In this document: piece by piece, positions 29,902 to 39,516 of the stretch | Position numbering within the stretch: the first letter of the stretch is position 1 | How the letters are laid out: the number at the start of each line of letters is the position of its first letter | Assembly: GCA_963842455.1 (NCBI GenBank) | Contig: CAWJHE010000014.1 | Coordinates: 124,001-188,000 of the forward strand | Reading direction: 5' to 3' | Length of the DNA: 64,000 bases | Source of the DNA: CAWJHE01 sp963842455 | GTDB taxonomy: Bacteria; Chloroflexota; Anaerolineae; Anaerolineales; UBA4823 | Notes under the pieces: model-generated | The model's input: only the letters and a program-made list of their open reading frames with translations | What the model was told of the DNA's origin: nothing | Database searches by the model: none | Program-made: the position numbers and the translations under genes

Positions 29902-31074
29902 ATGACCCAAGAAAAAATCCTGATTGTGGATGACGAGCCATTCAATGTCGATTACCTGGAACAGGAATTGCAGGAAAGCGGTTACCCGACCCTTTCAGCA
30001 TTCAGCGGGCGTGAAGCCCTGGAAATTATCCACCAGGAGCCCCCTGCCCTGATCCTGTTGGATATCATGATGCCGGGGATGGATGGCTTTGAAGTTCTGC
30101 GCCGCCTGAAAGGGCAGGATGCTACCCGCGACATCCCGGTGATCATCATCTCCGCTGACAGTAACCTGAACAGCGTTGTCCAGGGCATTCAACTGGGTGC
30201 AGAAGACTACCTTCCGAAGCCCTTCGAACCGACCTTACTTCACGCCCGGATTTCTTCAAGCCTGGAGAAGAAACGCCTGCGCGATATTGAATTACTCTAT
30301 CTCAAGGGGATGGAGAGGGAGCTGGAGATCGGCAGGCAGATCCAGCAAGGCTTTTTGCCTGCCCAGATACCCAAAATTGAGGGTTGGGAGGTCGCATCCT
30401 ATTTCAAAGCTGCCAGGGAGGTTGCCGGAGACTTTTACGACGCCTTTACCTTACCGGATGGGAAGCTGGTTTGCCTGGTTGGAGATGTGTGTGGCAAAGG
30501 CGTCGGCGCCGCCCTGTTCATGAGCTTGTTCCGCAGCCTGATTCGGGCGTTAGCGACCAGCAGCGAGCTCTTTTCAAATCAGGCTGGTCTGAGCCTGTCC
30601 CCGCATGAGTACCTGACCCGGTTGGTATCCTTCACCAACCAGTATGTATGCGATATACACGGAGACAGCGGGCTTTTTACCACGCTGTTTATTTGCCTGC
30701 TGGAACCTGGAGGCGGGAAAATGACCTATTTGAATGCCGGCAATGAGCCCCCTATCTGGCATTGCGGGGGCCAAGCGGATAGAGAGCTGCGCCCTACAGG
30801 ACCTGTGATTGGCGTCCTTCCGGAAGCGGTGTTCAGCACTCAGGAGATTGTGATGCAACCCGGAGATACGTTGTGTGCCTTTACCGATGGGGTCACTGAT
30901 GCGTTGAATGACCAGGATGTGATTTTTGGGCGAGAGCGTCTGTTGCGGACCATCCAGGATAGCCCGCCTAAACCTAGCATGATGATTGAATCGGTTATCG
31001 AGCAATTGGGGTATTTTACAGGTGCAACTGTTCAATTCGATGATATCACTTTGTTGGTTGTGAGAAAAATATGA
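29902..31074 (+). CDS. Response regulator with SpoIIE/PP2C phosphatase output
   Basis: 390 residues: receiver at 1-120 (ILIVDDEPFNVDYL, Asp in LILLDIMMPGMDGF, Lys in YLPKPF), a short helical linker, then a RsbU/SpoIIE-type PP2C domain (about 165-390) with metal-binding FYDAF, GDVCGKGVGAALFMS, YLNAGNEPP and the final CAFTDGVTDALN. Family members dephosphorylate anti-anti-sigma factors (STAS proteins). No STAS or anti-sigma gene is in the window, so the target lies elsewhere. Last gene of the operon, followed by a terminator. Confidence 0.9.
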   Translation: MTQEKILIVDDEPFNVDYLEQELQESGYPTLSAFSGREALEIIHQEPPALILLDIMMPGMDGFEVLRRLKGQDATRDIPVIIISADSNLNSVVQGIQLGAEDYLPKPFEPTLLHARISSSLEKKRLRDIELLYLKGMERELEIGRQIQQGFLPAQIPKIEGWEVASYFKAAREVAGDFYDAFTLPDGKLVCLVGDVCGKGVGAALFMSLFRSLIRALATSSELFSNQAGLSLSPHEYLTRLVSFTNQYVCDIHGDSGLFTTLFICLLEPGGGKMTYLNAGNEPPIWHCGGQADRELRPTGPVIGVLPEAVFSTQEIVMQPGDTLCAFTDGVTDALNDQDVIFGRERLLRTIQDSPPKPSMMIESVIEQLGYFTGATVQFDDITLLVVRKI

Positions 31075-31091
31075 GTGAAAATATAAATCAG

Positions 31092-31118
31092 AAACCGGAG
31101 ATTTTTGGTCTCCGGTTT
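31092..31118 (+). terminator. Rho-independent terminator of the kinase operon
   Basis: 10-bp perfect stem AAACCGGAGA / TCTCCGGTTT, loop of 7, followed by TTGTTTTATT. It lies 18 nt after the PP2C stop codon. Confidence 0.85.
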
Positions 31119-31145
31119 TTGTTTTATTGGGGTTGTAATCACCAG

Positions 31146-31330
31146 ATCAATCAGCCCTCACCCAGCCTCTCCCATAAGCGAAGCGACGGGAGAGGAGTTA
31201 AGGTCCTGGCTCACCCAGCCTCTCCCAGGGGAGAGGAGTTAATGGTCGTGTGCTCACCCAGCATCTCTCAGTGGGAGAGGAGTTAACGGTGCTGTCCTCA
31301 CCCGGTCTATCCCGCAGGGAGAGGAGCGAC
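31146..31330. repeat. Cluster of REP-like CTCTCCC/GGGAGAGG units
   Basis: Four imperfect units of CTCACCCagcCTCTCCC followed by GGGAGAGGAG, each able to form a hairpin, with differing inserts (about 31147, 31210, 31252 and 31298). The class of repeat is common between convergent genes in many bacteria. Here it separates the kinase operon from metVF and overlaps the metVF stop region. Confidence 0.7.
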
Positions 31331-32759
31331 CAGTCCCGCCTCCGTCACGATCCTGGGGACGATTTCTTCCCAACCGACCGCCATCAGGTGGATGCCATTT
31401 ACGCCCTGCAAATCCTTGACGGCATCGATCAGCTCCAGGGCAATCTGGACGCCTTCTTCGGACGCGCCATCTCCTGCCGCTTCCATGCGCTTCATTAGCT
31501 TCTCCGGAATGGTGACGCCCGGCACTTCTTTGTGCATATATTGAGCGACTTTGTAACTCTTGAGCGGCGTGATCCCGATCAGAATATAGACTTTATCCAT
31601 AATATTGCGCTTGGCCAGCTCGTTCAGCCAGATTTCCAATCTGCCGGGATCGTAGACCAGGTTGGTCTGGAAGAATTGCGCCCCAGCATTGATCTTTTTA
31701 TGTTCGCGGATAGCCTGGAAGCGCGGTTCTGATGCGTAGGGGGAAGCGGCAGCGCCTAAGAAATACTTGGGCGGGAATTTCATGCTGCGTCCATCCAGGT
31801 ACTTACCTTCATCGCGCATGCGGCGTAAGATCCACAGCATCTGCACCGAGTCGATGTCGACCACATCCATGCGGCCGCGCGGCGCGGGGGCTAATTTCAT
31901 GCTATCGCCGGACAGACACAAAATATTGCGCACACCCAAGGCATTGGCGCCAAGCACTTCTGCTTGCAAGCCTATGCGAGTACGGTCACGCGCCGCAATC
32001 TGCATCACCGGTTCAGCGCCGGCCTGGATCGCCAGGGTGCTGCATGCCCAGCTGGACATGCGCGGCGTGGCAGAAGGCGAATCGGTGAAGTTAATCGCAG
32101 CCGCATAGGGTTTGAGCATTTCGATGTTGGAGATCAGTTTTTTAGTCGCCACTGTCATCGGTGGAGCAACTTCCGAAGTGACCACAAATTCTCCAGCTTT
32201 CAAGCGCCGCTCCAGCTCAGAGGCCGGTTCGGTGTAGGCAGGCGGGTGATATTCGGCGTCTCCCTGCCACCAATCTGGTTGGCGTACAGGTCGGAAGATA
32301 CCGTCCCAGGTGGCATCCTTACGCTCTTTATCCGATGAAAGTAAATCCGTCACCACTTTTCCGGTTCCAATGACCTTGACCTGGTTGAATGACATCTCCC
32401 CAGGTTTCTGTACCCACCTTTTCCCAATCCAGAGGCGGCAGGACTTCCAGAAGCATTTCTTCACGCCCCATCTTGAAGGCGCGATCATAGATTCTGTACC
32501 AGATACAGGGACGGGTTTCATCAACATAACAGTGCTCTTCCGTAGAGCCCCCACAAGGGCCGTTTCGAATTCCTTTGGGGCATTCCATCGAGCAGATAAA
32601 GGCCGTTTCCTGCAGCATACAGTTGCCGCACATCCGACATCCGAACAAAGGACCTTTGACTGCTCGTTCAATCAAGGCTAATGTGCGCGGTCCAAGCGGT
32701 TCACGTTTAAAGGGTTTGAAGGGCGGTTGCCAGCGGCGACCAGGGGTGAATCCAGGCAT
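31307..32759 (-). CDS. metF: MetV-MetF fusion: methylenetetrahydrofolate reductase of the Wood-Ljungdahl pathway (one frame break)
   Basis: Reduces methylene-THF to methyl-THF in the methyl branch. Residues 1-125 are a MetV-like (MTHFR_C) domain with a cysteine-rich motif (GCRMCGNC, CSMECPKG, RNGPCGG) that binds Fe-S or zinc. Residues 160-480 form the MetF barrel (FVVTSEVAPP, INFTDSPSATPRMSS, NILCLSGDS, GAQFFQTNLVYD). The frame breaks near 32395, at the domain junction (KVGTETWGDVI / SFNQVKVIGTGK); a true split into metV and metF is the alternative, but the N-terminal piece has no natural stop nearby in its own frame. Last gene of the acs block. No HdrABC partner lies next to it. Confidence 0.88.
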
Positions 32760-32841
32760 AATGATCCTCCTTGCTAATTACCAATAATATTCTGCTGCAG
32801 TCGGCAAACAGATTGCATGTCCGATTCTAACATGTGACAGA

Positions 32842-33777
32842 TTAACCAAATGCTTCTTGACCCAAATACGCATCCGCATAAATCACTTTGTTCAACAAGA
32901 TCTGAACCGTCTTCCAGATCGCCACCTGCTCTGGGTCGCTCATATCCACATCATCGATGGTCGGTTCTTCCATGGCCGCGATCCGGTCGGCAATTTTGAC
33001 ATACAACCTGCGCACAGGAGTGCTCTCATCGCGATGTTCAATGGCATGGATGACTTCATTCTGCTCTTCATCCATCGGGTTGGCAATCATCATCTGCAAG
33101 CCCACACCCATCAACATAGCCAGATAGGTTCGGTTAATTAAGGGGCGGTTTTCCATCGGAACGGCATTGGATACATTGGAAAGGCCCACCGAGATGGACG
33201 GCGACGGATCCCAGGCGTATTGCAAGGTGCGCACCGCTTCGATCAGGTGCGGGCAGTATTCCTGACAGCCGGAAACGGTCAGCACCAGTGGGTCAATGAT
33301 CAGATTTTCCATGGGGTAGTCGATTTCCATCATACGCGGGATCAGGGATTCGACAGCGATATTGACGCGCTCGTCTGCAGCGATCGGTATGCCAGAAGTG
33401 CCCATGGTGAGCGCTATCAGACGGGCGCCATATTTTTTCGCCAGCAGAGGCACCTTCTCCAGGCGCTCTGGTTCAGCTGAAGTCGAGTTAATAATCGGCT
33501 GGGCTTTTGTTACCTTCTTCAGACCCGCTTCAATGCCCAAGATATTGGTGCTGTCAAAGCTCAAGGGCACATTTGCAACCGCTTCGACCGTTTCAACCAT
33601 CCACGGGAAGACTTCCTCCCAGTCTTTTTTGCGTGGACCCAGGTTCAAATCCAACGCCTGCGCTCCAGCTTCTACCTGCTTGACCGCCAGTTCTTGGAAG
33701 AAGGCGGCGTTCTTTTCTTTGAGGGCTTCTTTTACTTTTTCAGAAATAATATGTATATTTTCGCCAATGATGTACAT
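32842..33777 (-). CDS. acsE: Methyl-THF:corrinoid/Fe-S protein methyltransferase
   Basis: 311 residues, a TIM-barrel pterin-binding enzyme that transfers the methyl group from methyl-THF to Co(I) of AcsCD. Family features: start MYIIGENIHIISEKV, GAQALDLNLGP, LSFDSTNILGIEAG (the Asp and Asn that hold the pterin), PIINSTSAEPERLE, ALTMGTSGIP, SVGLSNVSNAVP. Full length compared with Moorella AcsE (about 260) plus a C-terminal extension of some 45 residues. Lies 42 nt after the RACo gene and 82 nt before metVF. Confidence 0.93.
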   Translation of the reverse strand: MYIIGENIHIISEKVKEALKEKNAAFFQELAVKQVEAGAQALDLNLGPRKKDWEEVFPWMVETVEAVANVPLSFDSTNILGIEAGLKKVTKAQPIINSTSAEPERLEKVPLLAKKYGARLIALTMGTSGIPIAADERVNIAVESLIPRMMEIDYPMENLIIDPLVLTVSGCQEYCPHLIEAVRTLQYAWDPSPSISVGLSNVSNAVPMENRPLINRTYLAMLMGVGLQMMIANPMDEEQNEVIHAIEHRDESTPVRRLYVKIADRIAAMEEPTIDDVDMSDPEQVAIWKTVQILLNKVIYADAYLGQEAFG

Positions 33778-33819
33778 GGTTCTCCATCCTTTTTAAAGAA
33801 CTAGTTCGAAACGGTTTAC

Positions 33820-35760
33820 TCACTCCTTCGCCAGGGCTTGTTGCACACTGGGGAAGCGTTGCATTTCAGTATGAGGTAAGAAAAGTGCAGACATAAATGC
33901 TTCATAAAAAGAATTGTCTGCTGAAAGTTCTATATAAGTCATGCGCGAAGCGATCTCGCCAATGCGTTCTCGCCTGCGACGGTTCAGCAGAGCCTGGTAA
34001 GCGCCTTTAACCGATGTATTGCCCAAGAATTTGAAACGCTCCCAGGGCAAATCGGGGAGCAGACCAATCTGAACCGCCTTTTCTACATTAATATATTTGC
34101 CAAAAGAACCACCGATGAGCATCTGTTCAATCAGGTCCAGGGAGACACCCACACTATCGGCTAAAACGCTGTAACCGGCATAGATGGCGCCTTTGGCGCG
34201 GATCAGGTTGTCAATGTCGACATGCGTGATCACAATATCCCGGCCATGCTGTGTTTCCGCCCCCCAGGCGATGACATACTCCCAACCATGCTCACCTTCT
34301 CGCACTCTGGGGTGCTCCAGATGAGAGTTCAGGTTGCCAGCCCTATCCACCACACCCGTCATGAACATCTCCGCCAGCAGTGAAATCAGCCCGCTGCCGC
34401 AGATTCCACGCGGTTTTGTCCCACCGATCACCCGGTAGCTGGGCTCATAGTTCTCGGCATTGATCCAAATTTCTTCGATCGCACCCTGGGTTGCACGCAT
34501 TCCGTGCACAACACCTGCCCCTTCAAAAGCAGGTCCGGCAGAACAGGCGCAAGTGACCAGCCACTCACGCGAACCCAGGACGATTTCGCCGTTCGTGCCC
34601 ACATCCATGAACAGCGTGATCATGGCGGTATCATCCATGCCCGATGCAAGCACCCCGGCAGTGATATCCGAACCCACATAGCTGGCGACTCCCGGCAGGC
34701 AATCCACCGTCGCTTCTGGATGGATAGCTAGCCCAATCTCACGGGCAGATAGCAAAGGAACATGATTGACAGCCGTCACAAAAGGCGCCAACCGGATCGA
34801 AGTAGCCGGGATTCCCAAAAACAGGTGGGTCATGGTGCTATTTCCAGAAACCACAGCTTTGACAATTTGTTCAGGTTTTACCTGGCTGGCAGCAGGGTTC
34901 TGCTGGCTCACACGCTGGCAGGCGGTTTGAGCTAATTGATTAATCGTGGCTGCCACCAGGTCGCGCATCTCATCTTGACCTCCATTCTTCGAAGCAAAGA
35001 CAATGCGTGAGATCACATCTTCGCCGCGGGCGATCTGGCCGTTGTATTCCGATACCTGGGCGCGCACTTGCCCGCTGATCAGGTCCACCAGCCATAAGGT
35101 AACGGTAGTTGTACCGATGTCAATAGCCGCTCCCCATAAGGGTTCATCATCATCCACCCACCCGGGGAGCAAATCAACCATTTTTTGGACTTCGACCGGC
35201 TCCTCCTGCAAGTCCAGGATCACGGTGACCCGCCAGTCGCCCTGCCGTAAAACCGGACCGATTTTTTGGATCAACGAAAGGCTGATCTGCACCCGCTCAT
35301 AGCCAGCCTGCTGGCGTAAGGCAGTGATCAGCCGGCTGAGATCATCCGTCTGATCATCCATGCTGGGCTCTTTGAGCTGCAAGCTCACACGCCGGATGGT
35401 TTGATCAAACTGAGCATTGTAACCAGCCGGTACTGTCACCTCAGCCACAGTCAGATCGGTGGTCAGACGACGCTCGATCTTCTCCTGAGGCGGCACGTAA
35501 ACACAGACATCCCCTTCAACCACAGTCTGACAGGCCAGGGCATAGCCTTGTTCAAGATCCTCTTCAGATAGTCGCAGCGTGCTGCGGCGGCGCACAGAGC
35601 CGTTTATGACACGCAGTGCACACCGCCCGCAGCGCCCCTGCCCTCCACAAGGCTGCATAATCTCAAAACCTGCCAGGCGCGCTGCCTCAGACAGCAGTGT
35701 GCCATCCGGTACAACAATCTGTTTAGCAGTTCCTTCAAATGATACCCGGCAATCGGTCAT
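33820..35760 (-). CDS. acsV: RACo-type reductive activator of the corrinoid protein
   Basis: 646 residues. N-terminal [2Fe-2S] ferredoxin domain with CGGQGRCGRC (Cys about 38, 44, 47) and CQTVVEG near 77; a linker; then an ASKHA-type ATPase (DUF4445) from about 200 with AAIDIGTTTVTLWLVD, GNSTMTHLFLGI, MDVGTNGEIVLGS, GAGVVHGMRA and GSFGKYINVEKA. It uses ATP to return the inactive Co(II) corrinoid of AcsCD to Co(I). Immediately downstream of acsC (37 nt), which matches the role. Symbol by analogy with acsV/orf7 of acetogens. Confidence 0.9.
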   Translation of the reverse strand: MTDCRVSFEGTAKQIVVPDGTLLSEAARLAGFEIMQPCGGQGRCGRCALRVINGSVRRRSTLRLSEEDLEQGYALACQTVVEGDVCVYVPPQEKIERRLTTDLTVAEVTVPAGYNAQFDQTIRRVSLQLKEPSMDDQTDDLSRLITALRQQAGYERVQISLSLIQKIGPVLRQGDWRVTVILDLQEEPVEVQKMVDLLPGWVDDDEPLWGAAIDIGTTTVTLWLVDLISGQVRAQVSEYNGQIARGEDVISRIVFASKNGGQDEMRDLVAATINQLAQTACQRVSQQNPAASQVKPEQIVKAVVSGNSTMTHLFLGIPATSIRLAPFVTAVNHVPLLSAREIGLAIHPEATVDCLPGVASYVGSDITAGVLASGMDDTAMITLFMDVGTNGEIVLGSREWLVTCACSAGPAFEGAGVVHGMRATQGAIEEIWINAENYEPSYRVIGGTKPRGICGSGLISLLAEMFMTGVVDRAGNLNSHLEHPRVREGEHGWEYVIAWGAETQHGRDIVITHVDIDNLIRAKGAIYAGYSVLADSVGVSLDLIEQMLIGGSFGKYINVEKAVQIGLLPDLPWERFKFLGNTSVKGAYQALLNRRRRERIGEIASRMTYIELSADNSFYEAFMSALFLPHTEMQRFPSVQQALAKE

Positions 35761-35797
35761 GATATTTCAGCCAGTACAGTGATCGAAAACAACCAGC

Positions 35798-37117
35798 TCA
35801 TAAAGCCATTTTCATAAATTTCGGCAAATCAACCGCCTCACGCGGCCCAACGCGAACTTCCCAATCCGGCAGCTCACCTTCCAGCTCACCAGATAGGACA
35901 GCTACATGCCCAGGCAAAACCACAAGCTTTTTGCTGACCTTATCCGCCAGGTTAAAAGTCTTGATCGCTTTGGCGATCCGCTCGGCATCAAACTTCCCAG
36001 CCGCCCAGGCAGTCAAAACGCTCATCCCTTCCGCATCCGTCACCAGCAGCCAGGCTGGCAAACCAGAACCCTCGACTTCATTAGCCACGCTGAAATAAGT
36101 GATGGAGAAATTGGTCGTCACCAGGATGGGGCTGTCCGCTTTCGGCGCATTGATCTCATACACACCAGGCTGTACCTGGATAGGTTTCTGTGGGTCGGTG
36201 TAAATATTCTCGCGCAGCACCAGCAACGGATAAGCCAGCTCGGGAGTAAACTCGTCAATAACCACAAACCCAGCATACTTGGCAATTGCCTGAGCTGCTG
36301 CTTCCGGGCTGTTAGCAAAGGCGATGGTGGGATAACCCAGGGCGCGGAAATTTTTCTTCAGCGCCAGGCGGCGAATTTGAGTGTTCAAAGCCAGGGAAGC
36401 GCCTAAGCTGTCCGCTTGTGGCCATAGGACCAGGTCTTCCAAACCCGTGGCTTTTATCTTTTCGGTCAGATCTGCTAACTCTTCCAGGCTGGCAGATTTT
36501 ACGACCAGACTTGCTTTAGCGCCTTTTGCCAATGCAGCCATGGCCTGCCAGTTCTGCGCATCTGCAGCGCAAACCAGGGGGCTTTCGCCAACCAGATCTT
36601 TCAATCCAGCTTCGATAACTGCAGGCTCAGAAGAAACCAAGATGATGGGCCGTTTCGTGACCGCTCGCACCGCTTTGATCGCCTCGGCAAATTTCGCCCC
36701 ATCGCTGCTACTGGACAGGATAGCCACCCCATCCAGCACCAGGTCGATGCCCACATAGTTAGTGCTGTAACCATCAACAGCCTTGACCTTATCCTGGATG
36801 GATTGAACGCTCAGGTCATCACTCACCGACACGAACACGCCCGGTTTATGATAAAAAGTCTTTTCATGTCTGAAGAGCACCACTTCGTTGCCCGCTTTGA
36901 TCTCGAAACCATCGGATTTCATGGAGACCAAACGAATAGGCGGGGCTGCCGATTCGGCTAATTGCGCCTTGGACTCGTCGCTCACATACGGGCATAAGGA
37001 TAGCTCGACCTGCTTGGCTGCCAGTTTCATCGCAAAAGCCAGGCAGGTGGGAAAACCACACTCCTTGCAGTTGGTCTGCGGCAGGAGTTTATAAATTTGA
37101 ATGCCAGATAGTGCCAT
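35798..37117 (-). CDS. acsC: Corrinoid/Fe-S protein large subunit (gamma)
   Basis: 439 residues. N-terminal [4Fe-4S] domain with Cys 17, 20, 25 and 42 (TNCKECGFPTC, LSLC), a TIM-barrel middle (DGFEIKAGNEVVLFRHEKTF, NYVGIDLVLDGVAI, PIILVSSEP) and a C-terminal B12-binding domain (PILVTTNFSITYF, GMSVLTAWAAGKF). It carries the methyl group on cobalt between AcsE and AcsB. Pairs with AcsD encoded 41 nt upstream. RBS GGAGAGAG. Confidence 0.95.
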   Translation of the reverse strand: MALSGIQIYKLLPQTNCKECGFPTCLAFAMKLAAKQVELSLCPYVSDESKAQLAESAAPPIRLVSMKSDGFEIKAGNEVVLFRHEKTFYHKPGVFVSVSDDLSVQSIQDKVKAVDGYSTNYVGIDLVLDGVAILSSSSDGAKFAEAIKAVRAVTKRPIILVSSEPAVIEAGLKDLVGESPLVCAADAQNWQAMAALAKGAKASLVVKSASLEELADLTEKIKATGLEDLVLWPQADSLGASLALNTQIRRLALKKNFRALGYPTIAFANSPEAAAQAIAKYAGFVVIDEFTPELAYPLLVLRENIYTDPQKPIQVQPGVYEINAPKADSPILVTTNFSITYFSVANEVEGSGLPAWLLVTDAEGMSVLTAWAAGKFDAERIAKAIKTFNLADKVSKKLVVLPGHVAVLSGELEGELPDWEVRVGPREAVDLPKFMKMAL

Positions 37118-37158
37118 AATTCTCTCTCCGCTCTTGGATCAGTGGATAATCAAAGGAT

Positions 37159-38133
37159 TTATGCTGCTTGCAGGTCAGTCATCAGTTCCTGGATGGCAGC
37201 TTTGACGCGTAGGACGCTGTGTGGGTGGCGCAAGACAATGATATCCGCGCCAGACTCAAGCAGGGCAACCGCAGTCAAACTCTCCCAGTGCACAGCGCGT
37301 GCATTCCAATCACCCCACGATTCAGGCACACCTTCGCCTACTTTGGATTCTTTGGTCTTCCAGGCTTCAAAGCCAGGCGTAACCAGCATGGGTGATTGAG
37401 TCATGGCATCGCCTTGTAAGGCGGCCAGGCGCAGACGTTCCATAACCGAGTAGCCGTACTCGATGCCGTAGCCTAGCGCGCCGGTCGTCGGGTCCATAAT
37501 AATGCGGTCCAACGGCAAGCCCATATCACTAATCAAAATGTTAAGCTGCTTGGCCAGGTTCACATCCATCGGGGTGCGAGCTGATACCAGGTGTCCATTC
37601 GCCATAGCAGTCGCAACGATGGTGCGGTAGTTTTTGTCTTCGCAAATACCCAACAACAGGCGTTCGCCCTTGGTTGCCTCGGCTACCGCCACCAACAAAT
37701 CATTATCCACTTCTGCCTGACCAGGTCCAAACACAATCAATGGCAAGCCGCTGGCCTGCAACACCGCCTTAACGGAGGTAACGGCTGCCTGTGGCGTCAT
37801 TGGTTTTCCATCCGCATCCGTCAGGCTTAAGGATAATTGCAGCAAATCCGCTCCAGCAGCTTCGGCGGCTTTTGCCCAACTGGCTGGATCATCCATGGCT
37901 GCGCCCCAGGTTTCCAGCAAGAGAGGCGACCAATCTTCAGGTTTGCGGTCTTTGATTTCCAATGCCACCACCGGTAGGTGTGGAGTGGGGCTCTCAAAGT
38001 GCATGAAAGGCAGCGCTTTTTGCCCCCCCACCACAATCGTATGGGCACGCGTTCCACCTTGATCTGGCGTCGCCCCCAGGGTGATTTCCCGGACACTGCC
38101 GGGCCATTTATCTTTAGGTATCTCTAGTGGCAT
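37159..38133 (-). CDS. acsD: Corrinoid/Fe-S protein small subunit (delta)
   Basis: 324 residues, a TIM barrel that forms the heterodimer with AcsC and helps position the corrinoid. Family start PLEIPKDKWPGSVREITLGA, GGQKALPFMHFESP, PLIVFGPGQAEVDNDLL, IIMDPTTGALGYGIEYGYSV. RBS GAGGAGAG. The 126-bp repeat array and the GIY-YIG gene lie between this gene and acsB, so acsD-acsC-acsV-acsE-metF may form a separate transcript. Confidence 0.95.
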   Translation of the reverse strand: MPLEIPKDKWPGSVREITLGATPDQGGTRAHTIVVGGQKALPFMHFESPTPHLPVVALEIKDRKPEDWSPLLLETWGAAMDDPASWAKAAEAAGADLLQLSLSLTDADGKPMTPQAAVTSVKAVLQASGLPLIVFGPGQAEVDNDLLVAVAEATKGERLLLGICEDKNYRTIVATAMANGHLVSARTPMDVNLAKQLNILISDMGLPLDRIIMDPTTGALGYGIEYGYSVMERLRLAALQGDAMTQSPMLVTPGFEAWKTKESKVGEGVPESWGDWNARAVHWESLTAVALLESGADIIVLRHPHSVLRVKAAIQELMTDLQAA

Positions 38134-38257
38134 ATTTCTCTCCTCTCATGGGTGTGTATTTGTTTTTATTGAATCATTAATCAATTTAAAACGTCTGTCA
38201 CTGCGGATGACTTCCAACCGACAGAATGCCTTCAACAACGGAGCTTCTTGTTATAAC

Positions 38258-39036
38258 GTCTGTCACTGCGAGCGTTCTTTGCGAAGCAGTCTCAGTGTTA
38301 GTCAGGAGCGTAGATTGCTTCGTCGGACAAAGTGCGTCCTCCTCGCAATGACAGTTGCCGTGAGGAGCGCCCTTCGCGAAGCAGTCTGTCACTGCGAGCG
38401 TTCTTTGCGAAGCAGTCTCAGTGTTAGTCAGGAGCGTAGATTGCTTCGTCGGACAAAGTGCGTCCTCCTCGCAATGACAGTTGCCGTGAGGAGCGCTCTT
38501 CGCGAAGCAGTCTGTCACTGTGAGCGTTCTTTGCGAAGCAGTCTCAGCGCTAGTCAAGAGCGTAGATTGCTTCGTCGGACAAAGTGCGTCCTCCTCGCAA
38601 TGACAGTTGTCGTGAGGAGCGCTCTTCGCGAAGCAGTCTGTCACTGCGAGCGTTCTTTGCGAAGCAGTCTCAGCGCTAGTCAAGAGCTTGGATTGCTTCG
38701 TCGGACAAAGTGCGTCCTCCTCGCAATGACAGTTGTCGTGACGAAGCAGTCTGTCACGCGAGCGTTCTTTGCGAAGCAGTCTCAGCGCTAGTCAAGAGCT
38801 TGGATTGCTTCGTCGGACAAAGTGCGTCCTCCTCGCAATGACAGTTGTCATGAGGAGCGCTCTTCGCGAAGCAGTCTGTCACTGCGAGCGTTCTTTGCGA
38901 AGCAGTCTCAGCGCTAGTCAAGAGCTTGGATTGCTTCGTCGGACAAAGTGCGTCCTCCTCGCAATGACAGTTGTCGTGAGGAGCGTCTTCGCGAAGCAGT
39001 CTGTCACTGCGAGCATTCTTTACAAAGCAGTCTCAG
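38258..39036. repeat. Tandem array of 126-bp REP-type units
   Basis: Six units in a row plus a partial seventh. Unit starts (TGTCACTGCGAGCG) lie at 38261, 38387, 38513, 38639, 38752 and 38877, with the partial at 39002, giving periods of 126, 126, 126, 113, 125 and 125. Each unit contains GCGAGCGTTCTTTGCGAAGC at one end and CTCCTCGCAATGACAG at the other, so the unit can fold on itself. Units one and two share GTGTTAGTCAGGAGCG, later ones GCGCTAGTCAAGAGC, which shows stepwise duplication. Both strands are open over long stretches by accident of the period. Confidence 0.9.
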
Positions 39037-39115
39037 ACTGTATCACGATCACAATCCTTTTAGCATCTACAATTCGATTATTAAGGAACAAATCTGAAAG
39101 TCATTATCAAATACA

Positions 39116-39403
39116 CTAAATTCTTTCAGCAAGATCTTCCCAAGAAGGGTTCATTTGATTTACCAGATCGATTTTCTTTTGCCTAGAACCACTTTTGATC
39201 TGTTTTTCTCTTTGAATTGCCGCAGTAATATCTTCTGTTTGTTCATAATAAACCAATTTTTCAACATGGTACTTTTTTGTAAAACCAGATCCAAGTCCTT
39301 GACGGTGTTCAAAAACCCGTCTCTTGAGATTATTAGTAACTCCTGTGTAGAGTACCGTGTTACTCTTGCTGGCTAAAATGTAAACATAGTAATACTTAAC
39401 CAT
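39116..39403 (-). CDS. GIY-YIG domain protein, 95 aa
   Basis: Small single-domain GIY-YIG nuclease-like protein (UPF0213/YhbQ type): YYVYILASKSNTVLYTGVTN carries the Y-x-Y and the YTG variant of the second motif, then LKRRVFEHRQG (Arg), VYYEQTEDITAAIQREKQIK (Glu) and the basic tail GSRQKKIDLV. A TATAAT (39412-39417) ends 8 nt before the ATG and no Shine-Dalgarno is visible. Codon use is AT-richer than the neighbours and it sits between two blocks of repeats inside the acs cluster, so it is probably a late arrival unrelated to acetyl-CoA synthesis. Confidence 0.85.
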   Translation of the reverse strand: MVKYYYVYILASKSNTVLYTGVTNNLKRRVFEHRQGLGSGFTKKYHVEKLVYYEQTEDITAAIQREKQIKSGSRQKKIDLVNQMNPSWEDLAERI

Positions 39404-39462
39404 TTCATTTTATTATACAATTTTCAACAATTGTAACTACATACCTTCGATAGTTATTAGCT

Positions 39463-39505
39463 TAGATTGCTTCGTCGGACAAAGTGCGTCCTCCTCGCTA
39501 TGACA
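39463..39505. repeat. Single copy of the 126-bp unit's right half
   Basis: TAGATTGCTTCGTCGGACAA followed by the rest of the half unit, ending CTCCTCGCTATGACA. It matches the array at 38258-39036 and lies on the other side of the GIY-YIG gene, so that gene is bracketed by the repeat. Confidence 0.8.
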
Positions 39506-39516
39506 CTAAGACGGAA

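Noticed and set aside
31071..31286. 71-codon frame after the PP2C gene
   Set aside because: It runs through the terminator and the CTCTCCC/GGGAGAGG repeats.
38081..38791. Long open frames on both strands across the 126-bp array (236 and 161 codons)
   Set aside because: The period is divisible by three, so the frame repeats without stops. The proteins are pure repeats of the REP unit and have no start signals.
38258..39036. Possible CRISPR array
   Set aside because: Whole 126-bp units are repeated with no unique spacers between short repeats, and there are no cas genes.
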